Positions 12,595 through 25,500 of a stretch of DNA of 64,000 nt are shown one piece after another. The position numbers and the translations under genes were made by a program. The notes below the pieces were generated by a model. That model was not told where the DNA came from and made no database searches. It saw nothing but the letters and a program-made list of their open reading frames with translations. Location: positions 3,431,452-3,495,451 of the forward strand of contig KL647294.1 in the NCBI GenBank assembly GCA_000727475.1, read 5' to 3'. The stretch comes from Sarcocystis neurona (taxonomy: Eukaryota; Apicomplexa; Conoidasida; Eucoccidiorida; Sarcocystidae). How positions within the stretch are numbered: the first letter of the stretch is position 1; each line of letters starts with the position of its first letter.

Positions 12595-13723
12595 TCAGAA
12601 CTCCTTGCCCGGTGGGGACCGGGATGGGTGGGATGGCATGTGTTGAGCAGGTAACATTGAGCGGGGGCCCACTTTCTGATCATCTTCAGGGTACCGCTGG
12701 AAAACTCCTTGATTTTCATTGCATGTTCTTCCACAAAAGCCTGGGTACCGCTGGAAGACTCCTTGATTTTCACTGCATGTTCTTCCACAAGAGCGTGTTC
12801 CGTACTTCTGAGACCAACGTTATAGACGGGACTCACGATGTATTCTCTGTGTACTCTGGCTCGTAAGTTTACGCGCTTCGCACAAGTTTTAATCAGTAGG
12901 TAGTGTCACCGCTGTCTGCATTCCCGTTCTGTGTGGTAGATTTTGATTCCAGATCCAACTACAAATTGTCATCGTACTTTCACTCGACGGCTTACTTCTG
13001 TTGAGAGTGCTACTGCTTCACTTACACCGCGCTTTGTAGTGGTGGAGACAGAGTTCTGTAGTATGTTTAAACCGCCCGTAAAACGTAATGTTTCTGGAGG
13101 CGCGAGTGGCAAAGCTGGGAGGATGATCTCCTGTAGTAACATGTGGTCGAGCTCTGGCACCCGATGTGTGACCACCTGGTGGGAAGACAGGACGTCTTAA
13201 TAATATCAGTAGACGGGCCACTTTAGTAAAGAAGTTCCTTGGTTTACACTAAATGCTGCACGTCGACAGGACATATCAATACTTTCTCTTGTATGGGTCG
13301 CTGGGCAGGTTACTGCGGCTGTGAAGTACGCACACAGGCCGGCGTGTGCTGTAGCCTGGTGCGGTGAGAGCTGGGCAGAGGACACACAAGTAGCCGTCGC
13401 TGGTTGCCCGCTCTCCGTCGTGCTACGTTGGGACGGCCGCCAGCCGCTGAGACTTGTTTGGTGTGGAGCACTTGAAAGAAACAGCCTGTATTCCGTGTAG
13501 GTATGTTTGTAGATACACGTACACACACGCACGCTCTCTCGGTTATATCCTCTAGCCTTGGTAAAATCTGCACAGCAGAGAGGACGCGTAGGAGCCGCTG
13601 CACTGGACGAACGCAGCCAGCGGTAAGGCTACGTGCACGGAAGTCCGCAGACGCTTCCGCTTCCAGCTGCCACTCACCAAAGTATGTGGTGCAAACAAGA
13701 CACCGAAACATAATCCAGTGCAT
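12595..13723 (-). CDS. unknown protein of about 236 residues with a duplicated Cys-containing repeat
   Basis: No family recognised. Minus-strand exons are 13723-13533, 13470-13314, 13175-13026 and 12807-12595, with phases 2, 0, 0 agreeing at each join; the donor after exon 3 is a strong GTAAGT. The start is the first ATG of exon 1 (MHWIMFRCLVCTTYF...). Exon 3 is rich in Leu and Pro (PELDHMLLQEIILPALPLAP). The last exon holds two 18-residue repeats from a 54-bp tandem duplication, read as CGRTCSENQGVFQRYP and CGRTCNENQGVFQRYP, and then a Pro/Ser-rich tail ending in KEF. The repeat frame rests on phase 0 across the last intron. Because the unit is 54 bp, another frame would also repeat in step (VEEHAVKIKESSSG), so the last exon is less sure than the first three. 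Confidence 0.55.
12689..12796. repeat. 54-bp tandem duplication
   Basis: Two copies starting at 12689 and 12743, each opening GGGTACCGCTGGAA, differ at only a few positions. They lie in the last exon of the minus-strand gene and encode an 18-residue repeat in any frame. Confidence 0.92.
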
Positions 13724-14045
13724 CTCGGGCTAACATCTGTACTTTAAGACGTCTTCAAACGACTTTCGGTGTGCGAGAGTCCTGCTTCTCTCCTGCTGGA
13801 TCATTTAAGCCACCACGCGATCGTGCAGGAGTCCGCGACTTCTTCCTCATCCGCCCTCCTCGCTCTCTGGAAAGGCTAGGTTCGTATAGAACAGCTGGTT
13901 TTGTTTTTCCTCCAGTCATCTCGATAGAAATCATTTGGTGCGGCTGGCTTGACTCCACTCGTCGTCGAGCTGAATCTGCTCTCCCCTTCCTACCTTCTTC
14001 CTTCGGATGCTATACTGCAGTTTTCCTCCCGTCTTCTGATCGCAG

Positions 14046-15539
14046 ATGGCGGCTAGTATGGCTTTTCGTGTCGCACAGCTGCAAGGGCTGGCACACACTG
14101 AGGCAGCGCCATGCTCCCCGCCTTCTCTGTTATACGAATCTCCGTCCAATCACAAAGTTTCGGCAGACTCCTCAACAGAAGCAGATCGACCAGTGGAAAA
14201 CATTCCGGGGACGACACAACAGACAGAAGACGCTCCATCTGAAGCGTCAGCCAGCTCTGCGAAAGCAAATGCAGACTCCACAATGGAGGTTTCTTCATCC
14301 GCGCCGGATCACATCGCGATACCCGGAGCGCCAGTGCCGGCGAGGAAGATATCCGGGCAGCGTGTTGCACGTTCCAACTCTACCAGCAAGGTTGCTATAC
14401 GAAGACGAGCTGCTTACTCTATGCCTTCTGGTACCGAAGCAGCGAAACAAGGCTTTACGCATGCTTGTCCAGCTTCAGACGCAGACGGCGGAGAAAAAGT
14501 CGGCAGACAGCGGTTCTTAAATATATTTGAAGACGAAACCAGCGCAGAAACGGGGTCAGCAGTAGACGCGATTTCTCCTGTGCGTAGAGCTCACCCACGC
14601 GCCCTGATACGCGACGTGAATGCAGTAGCAGCACCGGCTAATGAAGAGAGCGCAGCAGGATCAAAAGATAGGTTCATTCCACGTAGGTCTGCCTACAGGC
14701 GCGGGAGTTACGACTCAGCGAGATTACGAACTAGATATTGTCGACCTGAGCCCCGCAATTCGGAATTCAACGGAGAAAGTTCTTCAGAGTATAGTACGGA
14801 TGCTGCCTCTGTCAACCCATCGCGTAACGTAAAGAAGTCATCCGAATATTCCTCCAGGTCTGTGATTCCACTGTACTGCGCTAGTAAAAATCACGTAGAG
14901 AGCGGTGAGGAGACCCGCGAACAGCATCGACTGGCCTCTTCGCCACGGTGTGAGTTTTTGGCTTCAAGCAGGAAGAAAGAAAGGCATCTTTACCGTGGAG
15001 AAGCCATCTTTCCGCATCGGTTATGTACTCGTGAGAAACCGTCGGTGTCAGCCCCGACTCTCCCCGCTGCTGCTACTGAGAACTCCTGCACTACTGACGC
15101 TTCCACTCCAGCTGCAGCTGCTTCTACCTCTGCAGCCGCCTCTCCAGCTGTTGCCAGTGCAGCAGCTGCTACTCCTGCAGACTCTTCTGTCGCCTCAGTT
15201 TCGAGTCACTATGGCCGGGAATATCTTTCAGATGATACGGATGACTGCGAAACGGAAGAGCTTGTGGACTGGAAGAGTTGGCGCGAGCTGTTGCTAGAGA
15301 GACAGCGGGCGATCGAAAGGCATATGCATGCACAAAGACGACACACTAACAGAAGAGAGAAGGAACAACTGAGAGCTGCCAACAAAGGGCGAAGAGGGGG
15401 GCAGCATGCAAAACGCAGCAGGGGAATGCACACAGAGGTCACCGGTGTGCACACAGAGTCAGACACAGATGACGAAGTAACAAGTAAAGAAGAAGATCCT
15501 CTAGGGATCACCCCGAAACTCACTACAACGAAACGGTAG
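14046..15539 (+). CDS. disordered Ser/Ala/Glu-rich protein, 497 residues, unknown family
   Basis: An uninterrupted 1494-bp frame opens with ATGGCGGCTAGTATGGC and ends at TAG. No domain is recognised. The protein is polar and low-complexity, with many Ser, Ala, Glu and Arg. It has a Tyr/Ser stretch (SSEYSTDAASVNPSR), an Ala/Ser/Pro/Thr tract near residues 340-390 and an acidic turn (LSDDTDDCETEELVDW). A basic, probably helical segment follows (RELLLERQRAIERHMHAQRR) and then a short acidic end. No signal peptide or membrane segment is visible. The stop codon overlaps a possible donor (AAACG|GTAGGA). Its phase fits the acceptor at 16573, so this could be the first exon of the coiled-coil gene downstream. 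An antisense exon between the two argues against that. The reading frame itself is secure. Confidence 0.8.
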   Translation: MAASMAFRVAQLQGLAHTEAAPCSPPSLLYESPSNHKVSADSSTEADRPVENIPGTTQQTEDAPSEASASSAKANADSTMEVSSSAPDHIAIPGAPVPARKISGQRVARSNSTSKVAIRRRAAYSMPSGTEAAKQGFTHACPASDADGGEKVGRQRFLNIFEDETSAETGSAVDAISPVRRAHPRALIRDVNAVAAPANEESAAGSKDRFIPRRSAYRRGSYDSARLRTRYCRPEPRNSEFNGESSSEYSTDAASVNPSRNVKKSSEYSSRSVIPLYCASKNHVESGEETREQHRLASSPRCEFLASSRKKERHLYRGEAIFPHRLCTREKPSVSAPTLPAAATENSCTTDASTPAAAASTSAAASPAVASAAAATPADSSVASVSSHYGREYLSDDTDDCETEELVDWKSWRELLLERQRAIERHMHAQRRHTNRREKEQLRAANKGRRGGQHAKRSRGMHTEVTGVHTESDTDDEVTSKEEDPLGITPKLTTTKR

Positions 15540-16102
15540 GAGCGCAGGGCGAATTGTTTGGAAAAGGTGGCAGGCTTCGTGCGAAAGTCGGATGAATCTG
15601 CGCAGTATTAATCTTAGAAAGAACACAGAAAGTTCAATCACGTGCGTATATACATATTTGCATGCACACGGTGCAAACACGTGTAGGTTGCGCTAGACGC
15701 TATCGGCGAGAACGCGTGAGTCAGTGTGAACGTTCAGTTGTAGGAACTCCGTGCTCGACAGGGCACACAGTAGTATGCAAAGAGGCAGTCGTGATATATA
15801 TGTATATATATATATATGTATATGTGTATGTATATGTGTAAATGGATGTTGATACCTCTGTAAGTCTTCGAGTACGTAGATGCATATATGCACACATGTG
15901 TGTATCTGTGTGAGGCAACAAGAGTGCTGCACCGCTGGAGCTGCCGAACAGCTGACAGTGAAGACAGCGATGGATAGTGCAGAAGAGAAGACAAGTCTGC
16001 GAAAACGGGAGAGCGTTTTCTATGCACACGAGGTAGATTGGAGGACGAGATACAGACCAGCAAATGCAGCCGGCCAGACAGTCCACTGCAGTGCTCACTT
16101 AC

Positions 16103-16352
16103 CTGTGTAACGGCAGCGCTACGAAGCAAGCCGTTCGCTACTACATAACCGGCGTCTTCTGAATCAAGAGTCACCATAACAGGACACCTGCTGCTGCATG
16201 CAACCATTATCAAATAGGGAAACTCTCGACCAAGTTTAGGTGACAACTGATTTACGGTCCTGCTGAAAGTCGCACAGACTACCGTGTTTCCGCCGACTGA
16301 GCACGTTTCGTCGCTGGGCGTCCGTTTGTACCCCGCGTCCCCAGCAGGTCCC
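16103..16352 (-). CDS. internal exon of an unknown minus-strand gene
   Basis: A 250-nt minus-strand segment runs from an acceptor at 16354/16353 to a textbook donor (CAG|GTAAGT at 16102-16097). Phases are 2 in and 0 out. The product is protein-like and not low-complexity: GGNTVVCATFSRTVNQL, then KLGREFPYLIMVACSSR, then TLDSEDAGYVVANGLL. Flanking exons are unclear. A possible next exon lies near 16057-15890, and a possible end near 15695 (FLQLNVHTDSRVLADSV). The family is unknown. It lies antisense in the gap between two plus-strand coding blocks, which bears on whether those blocks are one gene or two. Confidence 0.55.
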
Positions 16353-16573
16353 CTGACCTCACGCGGATGATTACTCGTGTGTCTCTTCTCAGATTTATAC
16401 ACGTGCCCGATCCAGATCTGTGTACACGGAGGCGTATGAGTGTGTCCACGAAGCATTCCGTTGTCTCTGCCTGACAATCCATGTGTGTGTATTCACATGC
16501 CTCCATTCTATTTGAACTTCCCCTCTTTGTGAGCCCATATTTGCTCCTCGCCGCGTCTATTGTTTGCGTGCAG

Positions 16574-19500
16574 CAGCCGCTCACCGGAGAAGCCTGCTGC
16601 CGCTGCCGCTCCTACGCGAGGTCCTGCCTCGCCGCGGCAGCATTTTACTGCGACTGCACCTTCTGCTGTTGCGTCAGCAAACTCTCCCGCTACTGCACGC
16701 AGCAGCGCTCCTCCACATCCGGCGGGTCCGCCTTTTTTTGGCTCGTCTTTCCCTGCTCCTGCATTTTATCCAAGTTGGCCTCCTTCGTTTTATGCTGCTG
16801 CTGTTGCTGCTGCCGCTGCAGCAAGAAGAGGTCAGTCGCTCGCGCTGCCACTTGTCACGCTCGCTTAGATAACGTGCGCTTGTGTGTAATACGTGCTGCG
16901 TCGCATAGTTCTGAAAGCCGACTGTAAATGCGAACGTGTCTCGGCGTATAAACTGCAGTATATGTGGTCCTGCGTTTCGTTTTTGAAGCGTACGTGATGT
17001 GCGTCACACCCATCGATGGAAGTTGGAGAAGCCGTTGCAGCTACGATTAATATCCTGGATATCCAGTTGTACGCGCTTTTGATACGCTGGTGAATACATG
17101 TTTCTGTGCATTCTTTGTATGTAAAATCTACTTCTTCTTGAGGTTGTGTATGTTTTTCGCCGCCTGCGATTTATTTCGCCTCTACACACTCTTCTGATGC
17201 ACGCACACGGACACGTCTATTGCAGCTGCTTTCCCAAGTGAGCGTGACTCTTCTTTCCCGCACGTGTGCCCCCCGTCTGCTGTGCACGTTCCTAATTTCG
17301 TTTGCTGCTCCCTTCGCATTCACTTCTTTGCGTCTGTTTACGTGTCACCTGTTTTTACCTTCCACTACTGCCCGTGTGTCTGAATGCCGAGTTTTGTTTT
17401 TTCCTTCACTCTGATCTACACACCTGTATACTCATTCTGCGTGAGTGACTACTTTATGTATCTATATATACGTACGTCCTTGTATGTGTACCAGTATTCG
17501 TGAATACTTATTACGTTTCCCATTTGCTTCGCCTCTGCGGGGCTGCGCACAGCGGGCGAGGAGGCGGGGATGACCGGACAGGAGCGCATTCAAGACTTGA
17601 GGAAGGCGTTGGAGAGAGCAGAGAGTGAAATAAAGGATAAAGAAGAGGTATTTTTCCGGAGAGAAAAGACGAAAACAGACTATGCTGAAGCCTGTGCAAA
17701 TGGACGGAGAAGCATAAGTGAATGTGTGCCCGTCTTCGTGTGTACCCTGTGTGTGCATATATATATACATTTGTATACAATAATCTGCACGCATATTCGC
17801 ATCTGGGTTCTTGAATTTGTTAACACATCCATATTTATGTGTACTCATACAACTATGCGCGTGTACGTGTGTATCTGAAGTCATATGTGGGTCTGTCTAT
17901 TTTTACACAAATGCACGCGTTGATGTGTGTGCGCATGCTCAGCACTGAGGGAGCACATATAAGTGTGCCTCCACACTAATGGTAGAGTATACCGATTGAT
18001 GAGTGTATACGTGTATCTGTATCTGTACACCTATGTACATGTTGTACGTTTGAGTGTGTATATATATATATATATATACTAGCGTGTATATTGTATCCGT
18101 AGGGAGCGAAGCGCGTGGTGGTTGACGCGATATAGTAGAAGTAGCTTGTGGCCGGATCTCTGCTTCATCCACCCTGTATAGAGAAGTCGTGCAATCTTTT
18201 ATGGAAAGGTTCCGTAGAGTCAATATTCCACTGTAGGATACACGTGTATGTGCACACATGGATGTATGAACATGTGTGTGCACAGGGATGTACATACACC
18301 TGTAGATTTGTATAGGTTGAGATTTGGTGCAATACGGATTCTGCGGATTCGCTTGCTTTTGAAAATCTCAGTGCTTTTCTTTTACTGCTTTCGCTGTGCG
18401 CACCTACGTCTGTGCGCTTGGAGTGCAGGAGGCTCGCAACCAGTTACAAGAAGAGAAGAAGAAGCACGAAGATGAAAGAGAGGAGCTGAAGAAACAGCTA
18501 ACACAACTCGTAAGCGCACGCGGGAGAGACCATATTTGTATACATTTGCATGTATGATTGCGTTGCTCTAATTTGCGTAAATGCGTGGGTACACATGCCC
18601 GTATATATTCGTGTACACGGACACAAATCTTCGCATCGGCATGCAAGGAAATAATATCCTGTACAGGTGTGTTCACTTGGACACCGGAAGAACATCCCCT
18701 ACGCACCCCTACAAAATCAAGTATATATGTGGGTGTACACAGATGCACGCACGTGTATCCACAGGCCGTTATGCGTGTACGGGCAGAGACCTAGAGCGCG
18801 TGTTCTATAAGAAGTGCTGCAAAAGTCGAACTGCAATCTCGTGTCCTGCTAAGAGGGTGTGCTCTCCGCACAAATGCTTTTTCTCATGCCCGAGTATAGC
18901 GTATATATCTATGTCGGTCTACAGGTACAGTACGCCTGTGCAAATGTAAACGCACGCTATATATGTATATATATACATATATATATGCATGTATCTGAAT
19001 GCGCATGTATCCATGTTCTTGTGTCTGCGTATATATATATATATATATATATACATACGTGAAGAACCGTGTCTAGGGACCTGCACGTGCCCATGTGTTT
19101 TTGGCACGCAGGTGTCTGTGTGTGTGTATGTGTAATTTATTGATGACGTTACTCCGTGCGCATATAAAATTCTGTACATGTGTGGACAACACTTGATACT
19201 TCTTTGTGAGAGGCTGTGGATGTGCTGCAGCGAGAGACGTTAGAGGAACGAGAGAAAGAACTGACAGTGGCAACCGCCAAGCAAGCGGAGGCGGAGAAGC
19301 AGAAGAAGGTTCTGCGTGAGGAATTTGATATTATTACACGAGTGCACAAGGATATGAAAGGAGAATTCCAACGGGAAAAAGAGACTCTTTTAGCTGAGAA
19401 AGCCGGTTTGCAGGTGCGACTTGTGTTTCAAAACGATCTCGTTGTACGCATTGCTCAATTTACTCATACGTCTAAAAGCACCCGTACGCTAATGTGCAAC

Positions 19501-22500
19501 CGTGTATACACATGCGTCACTGTGAGACTTTGCGGATTCCTCTGTGGGTGTACACGTACGTGTGAACCCACACAGACGTGCTTATATATACACATGCATA
19601 TCTCCATACCTTAGGCTGTATATTAGTATCTATATACCCATAGATATCTGCAAGTTATACAGAGATATATTTGTATAACCCTGTCTATATATATGTATAT
19701 ATATATATGTGTACATCTGTATACCTATCTCCAGTTGCAATACAACTCCCAATGTCTGCGTCTACACGGAGGTAATGCGTATGTGGATGCCTACTCGTGT
19801 TTATATGCTGTCGACAGGTGCATACAGATGTGCAGCTGTGAAGTGAGACCTTCTGTGCCAGCGCGTACGCACACCAGTACGCGTAGCACGCGTGTAAATG
19901 TTTAGATAGAAAGTTCTATACACGGGAGGCGTCATATGCGTACACGGGTAAGGCTGCGTGTACATCTGTGTGGAGTATGCATGCCATTACATCTCTATAC
20001 GCACATCACTGTTAGAACTGAAACGATAATAAATCTAGAAACCTGTGCCGGTGACACACTGAAAATTCCTTGCAGAGAAGCAAAGAAATAGAGAGACATG
20101 CCACGACATTACATAGAAGGCAAATCTGCGTACGACTTAAACACGCGTGTGCCTCGACTTGTTGAGTCCACGTACCTTGGACCCCACCCAAAAATATACA
20201 TAGACATATATACACATATACACGTCCCTCTCTTTTTATCGTTGTATGCAGTTCTTCCCTCTGCGGGCATTTGTCTCCATCTTTCCGCCACAACGCTACA
20301 CACTTGACTTATACGCAGATTTTAAAACAGAGGTAAACCGAAATATCAGTGACTTTATATTTGTAGAGATAATCACGCATAGAGAGAGCGGTACAAACAT
20401 AGTGAAGAACAGAAAGAAGGGTGTGTGTGCATCTGCGTTGCCGTAAAGATAGAGAGAGATGTTAAAGCACGTCTAAAATCGACCTACACATATACATATC
20501 TATATAAACAAATGTGTGTGAAGACATCTGCAACCACCACACAGCGTAGCCGTAGCTCTGCATGCGAACTCGAGTGCTGTTAATTACAGAAGGTGTGCCA
20601 CGGCTGGGTAATGAGTGCTCTGCTCCGCTATACATTTATATATATATATATATATATGCATAAGTGTGTATGTGTGTACGGTCAGGTAAGTGTACATGCG
20701 TTTACGTACCTGTATATATATTTTGTATACATGGAAGAGTCTACTGATAAAAATGTCTCACACGCATCACTGACTAAATCTAAATTTTTTGACAGGCGAA
20801 GGTCGAAGAGCTAGAGAAGAGTATCGAATTCTCTAAGGACCAGCTGCTAGTGGCGAGAGAGAGTTTGGTTGCGGCACGCACGAAGCAGCTGACAGCCACA
20901 CAAGCGCACGAACAAGACCTGAAGACCCTCCAGGTAACGCTGGCTTTTTTCCCTTTCTACCTTCATGAGTTGCGTACCTCTACGTGTCTTGTTTTCCTGT
21001 GTCCCTCTCTCCCGTATCCATGACGTCCCGCCCAGCAGACTGCTATACTGCGGTATACATATGTATACGTTTGTGTGTATGTGGAGAGAGAGAGACACAC
21101 ACATACACACACACAAATATATCTATATGTGAATGTGTGTACACGTATAATTATACGTATGGACGTGTTCGTGGCGGATCTTTCCCTCGTAATTTTGCAT
21201 CATATCTTGTTACGCTGGTCTATTTGTCGGTTCAGAAGAGCTTTAGATTTTTAGATCCTTTGTTTCAGATACCTCTGTGCTTCCTCTTCCGAAACAAACG
21301 TGTGATTAGATCTTTCTGACAGTTTCCCCCTCTGGCGATTGAATGCTTCTTCTCTAGTTGTATTTTTCCTTTTGTGGCGGGTAAGCATCGTTACCTTGCG
21401 GCCCTTTTCGCTGTTGAATATAATAAGTGTATGACACTCAGTCTTACGTCTTCTTTTCGACTGGTAATATGTTTCTGTCTTTTCTCCTGTGCTCTGGCTG
21501 TGTATGATGTAACTGAAAGGATTGTGCATACTTTTTCCAGATTCTCACGTGCTAAGTTACCAGTACAGAATCGCTACGCACACATGAACACGTACAGTTA
21601 CGTGTATGTCCTTGCAGCGCTTTGACTGTATACAGAGGGATCTGCAGTTAGGTCTGTGTAAGTGCTCAAAGGTAGAGCTACAGGTGCGTGCGTGGACAGT
21701 AGCGAAGATAAACCTTTATACGTATGTATAAGCCACACAGAGGCACACACATATTGAGGCACACCCTCTTTTACGGTAACTCTATGCTTCTGTCCGCGCA
21801 GAGGGCGCGTGTAAAAGCACTCATATATACTCGCGTGGTTGTGTTACTGCCGAACACAAGACTCGGGCATGCTTGTTTAGAATACTGCGTATCTGCGTGT
21901 GTGCTTCTGTGTCTCTGCGCCTGTATACGCGTGTATACATACATGTGTATATATATGTACATAACTAAGTGACATTATTCATTTAAATTTATTTACAGAC
22001 GTGTGTTCATTAAAGCAGCGACGTTAGCGAACGTGCTTGCGTCGCACCACGAGCTTCGGATCGAGCTGCATTTTCCTCAATTTAAATTACATTTCTGTCT
22101 CCTCATATATACATACATATATATATATATGTATCAATACGTACAATCCTGCACATGTGTCTGCCTCTGTGTATCCGTAAAAGTTGAATGTTTTGTGTGT
22201 GTATACATATACATAGGTACGCGTATGTGTGTGCGGAGATTTCTATTTGTACAGAGGGCTGTAGCACATCTTTTCGCTTGAGCGTGCTTGTAGAACAGGT
22301 CAAAGTACTGGTGCAAAGATAACACTGAACGTAGGAGTGCCTGAGAATATAAGGATTGTGAAGCTGCACATAAGTAGCGGGGTGCATATCCTTACGCGTG
22401 CACGAGTTTAAGTTTACGACAAGAATAAGTCTCTGTGTGTGGTGGCTGGAATAGTATCGGAGATGCGTTTTTATAAGGTGGTGAAAGGATGGACAACATA

Positions 22501-25500
22501 CAATAGGGTCTGTACTTTTTCGGATGTGAAGAAATAGTAAGTCAAGATACACACACTTGCGAGCGCATGGAGGCAGCAGTCGCGCCAATAGTACAGATCG
22601 TCCCTATAGACAGGGCATATTTATGCAGAACCGCGTCATATAATCCCCCGTTTTACCTGTGGAAAGATGTGGTATGTTAGTCGCTGCCTGTGTTGTAGGA
22701 GTTATACGGTGTCTCAACAGGGAAATAAACTATTTGTTTATCACGACGAGCACTTTTCTAATGCGTTGTACAGTATTGAAAAACAGGATCATCTTCGACG
22801 CCAACTGGTATTTTTAACGCTCGCTGTTTAACACGTCAACAATAATATAGATATAATACCAGTTTGTATTATTACGCAGAAAAAAAGCCGGCAGCTTAAT
22901 TCTGGTAGACGCGTACGCGCGCCTGCATGCCTCTGGTATTGTGTGTGTCCAGGAGTACCGGCTGGAGATCGAAACGTTGCGCGAGGATATGAAGTATTTA
23001 CAGATCTTGAATCTCTCTCTCACTGAGAAATTGCAACGTTTCTCCACCAGTCCACAACCGGTTCCGCTGGCGCGTGCACCGGGAGCAGCACCAGCAGCAG
23101 AGGCGGCAGCAGCAGCAGCAGGAGGCGGCGGATGCAGGAGAAGTGGCCTCATAGCAGCAGGTGGGGTGGCAGCGGGTTTTCCGCAACAACAACAACGAAG
23201 CTTCCGCCAGTGTGCGAAGAGAGGCAGCAACAGCAGCAGCAACAGCAGTAGCAGCACGCACAAGCTGCTGACGCATGCACGTCCTACGCTGCAGGAGTTG
23301 CTAAGCCCGCAGCTGCAGCAGAAACTGCTGCGCGATCGACAAAACGAATGCAGAGGCAGTGCTGCCTGCGCTTCACCGCTTAAGGTAGGCTGGACAGATA
23401 AGAAAACAGCCGTACTTGCGTGCAAGCATACGTTATAACGTAACAAGAAAAGTAGTGCACAGAGTCGCATTTTAACCGATGTAGAAACGATCAAGCATAT
23501 GAATGTAGAAGTGGCGATTACAGGCGAAGTAAAAAGAAACGCAGCTGCACGCGGATGTGGTTGACGAGGGTGGAGTGGAGACGCTTTAGACACGTGTACA
23601 CTATATATGTGGGTTTAGTCATACAAACACATGTCCCTTTTTATGCAGTTACGGATTCACGTGCAGGGGGAGGAACCCGGATAAAGGCCCACGACTGCCA
23701 GCGGATCGGAAGGGCAGGTGTATGTACACGTACTAGCATACGCCTATATATATATATATATATGTGTATTTCTCGTACTGTGTTTTGCCACTAAAGAACT
23801 AAGGAGAGCAAACGACTTGTACTTGTTGACGCCTCACAGATTTTTATTCCAATATGTTCCGTATTTTTTTTTAGGAAGCCACATTTACGCTGCCTAGCAG
23901 CTTAGAATCGCACGGCGACCCGCCTGCTGCATGCAGTCCTGTTGTTGCTGCTGGATGTAATGGTGGTGCTGGTGGTGGCCAACGAGGAGAAGGAGGAGGA
24001 GGAGTCAACGGCTTCTCTCGCGCCGCGGCGTATGCGGCGCCCGCAGCAGCTGGACGAGCAGCAGCGGCAGAAGCAGCAGGCGGAGCAGGAGGCGGAGAAC
24101 CACCAGAAGAAAAGGGTCACATTGTTGAGTATTGCGAGCAGCACGAGATCAGTAGACCGCCGCGGCACTACCTTTCTTTTCCCTTTGAGAAAGGGGGTGA
24201 GTCTTCTGTTGCTACTGCTGCATGTCTGTTGGATTCAGCACGCGCACGCCTGCGAACCGCTTCCCCTGCCTCTCCATCTTTTCGAAAAGATACGAATGCT
24301 GCTGCGGGTTCTCCTCTTCGAAGCGTCGTCGCTGCAACTGCGCCCCGCTGTCGTTCTGTTCCCTCCCCTCCTGCTTTTTCTGCTGTGCCTTCAAGGGGCA
24401 GAGATACGCACACTTCTCATATAACGACCGGCCTGGACAATAAAGAAGAAATGCGACTTGCGCGTCTTTGTGCGACAGTCCTTGCCGCTCAGTCGGAGCG
24501 AGAGCAAAAGCGACTACCTCGCACAGCGGCAGCGGCAGCAGAAATACCTGCCGCTCCTGCTGCGGCTACGTCTTCCTCTTTTCGTGGAATCCCTGTGTCT
24601 CTTTCGCCGTCGTCTCCTATACCGCGCGCTACTCTGCTTCAGCCACACCCCAGCGACCCTGCAGCAGCAGGAGAGCAGCAACAACTGCAACATCATCGAC
24701 AGCAGCCACGTCAGCAGCAACAGCAACAGCAATCACACGAATCTCCTTCCTGTGCTGCTCCACACACACACGCGACCGTACCGCCTGGTGCAGAGAGGCC
24801 AGCTGCAGACCCTTCGTTTACTCCTCCGTCTTTTGCATGCAGAAAAAGAGAGGATTATGACGTTTGGTCTCAGTCGTCTGACAGGAGATCTGCTGGAAGA
24901 GCTGACCAGAAGCGCGTATCAAATGCTTCGATTTTCACTAGGGAAAGATCTGCGGTATCGAGTGCGTCTACACGTCAGGAACAGCGGCTTGTGTCTGATG
25001 CTTCTTGCATGTATATGGACAAGCATCGGATACCGCCATCTATCTACGCAAATGAAGCAGAGCAACCGCTGTCTTGCACTGGTGAGGAACGTCTCATCTC
25101 TGGTCCTGCTCTTGTAAATGTAGCCGAGACCTATGTGTCTCGCTGTTCGTACCTGCAGGGTGAGGGGGCACCTGCGACTGACTCGTATACACTTGAGGAG
25201 AAGTTTCCTACCTGCCGTTCACATGGAAACAAAGAAATGCCTCTTGCATTCGACTCTTCTTTTGCACAGGGAGAGAATCATTGTTTAGCTGACTTCTCAT
25301 ATCCAGAAAAGCACCCCGTGTCTAGTGGTACATATATGAGTGGACAACAGCGTCTGCTTTCAAACGGCTCATCTGTCGCCGGAGGTTCTCCTCTGCTGCC
25401 TGCTTTTAATGGCCGCGAGGAAATTGCTGCCGCATTTGCTTCTGCAATTGGGGGTGCTGCTGCGGCTGGTAGAGGTGGCGCACCTTGTTGCAGTCATCAC

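Noticed and set aside
15734..16477. Single 247-codon minus-strand protein
   Set aside because: The left part runs through (TA)n and GTGTAC repeats after a perfect GTAAGT donor; only 16103-16352 is kept as an exon.
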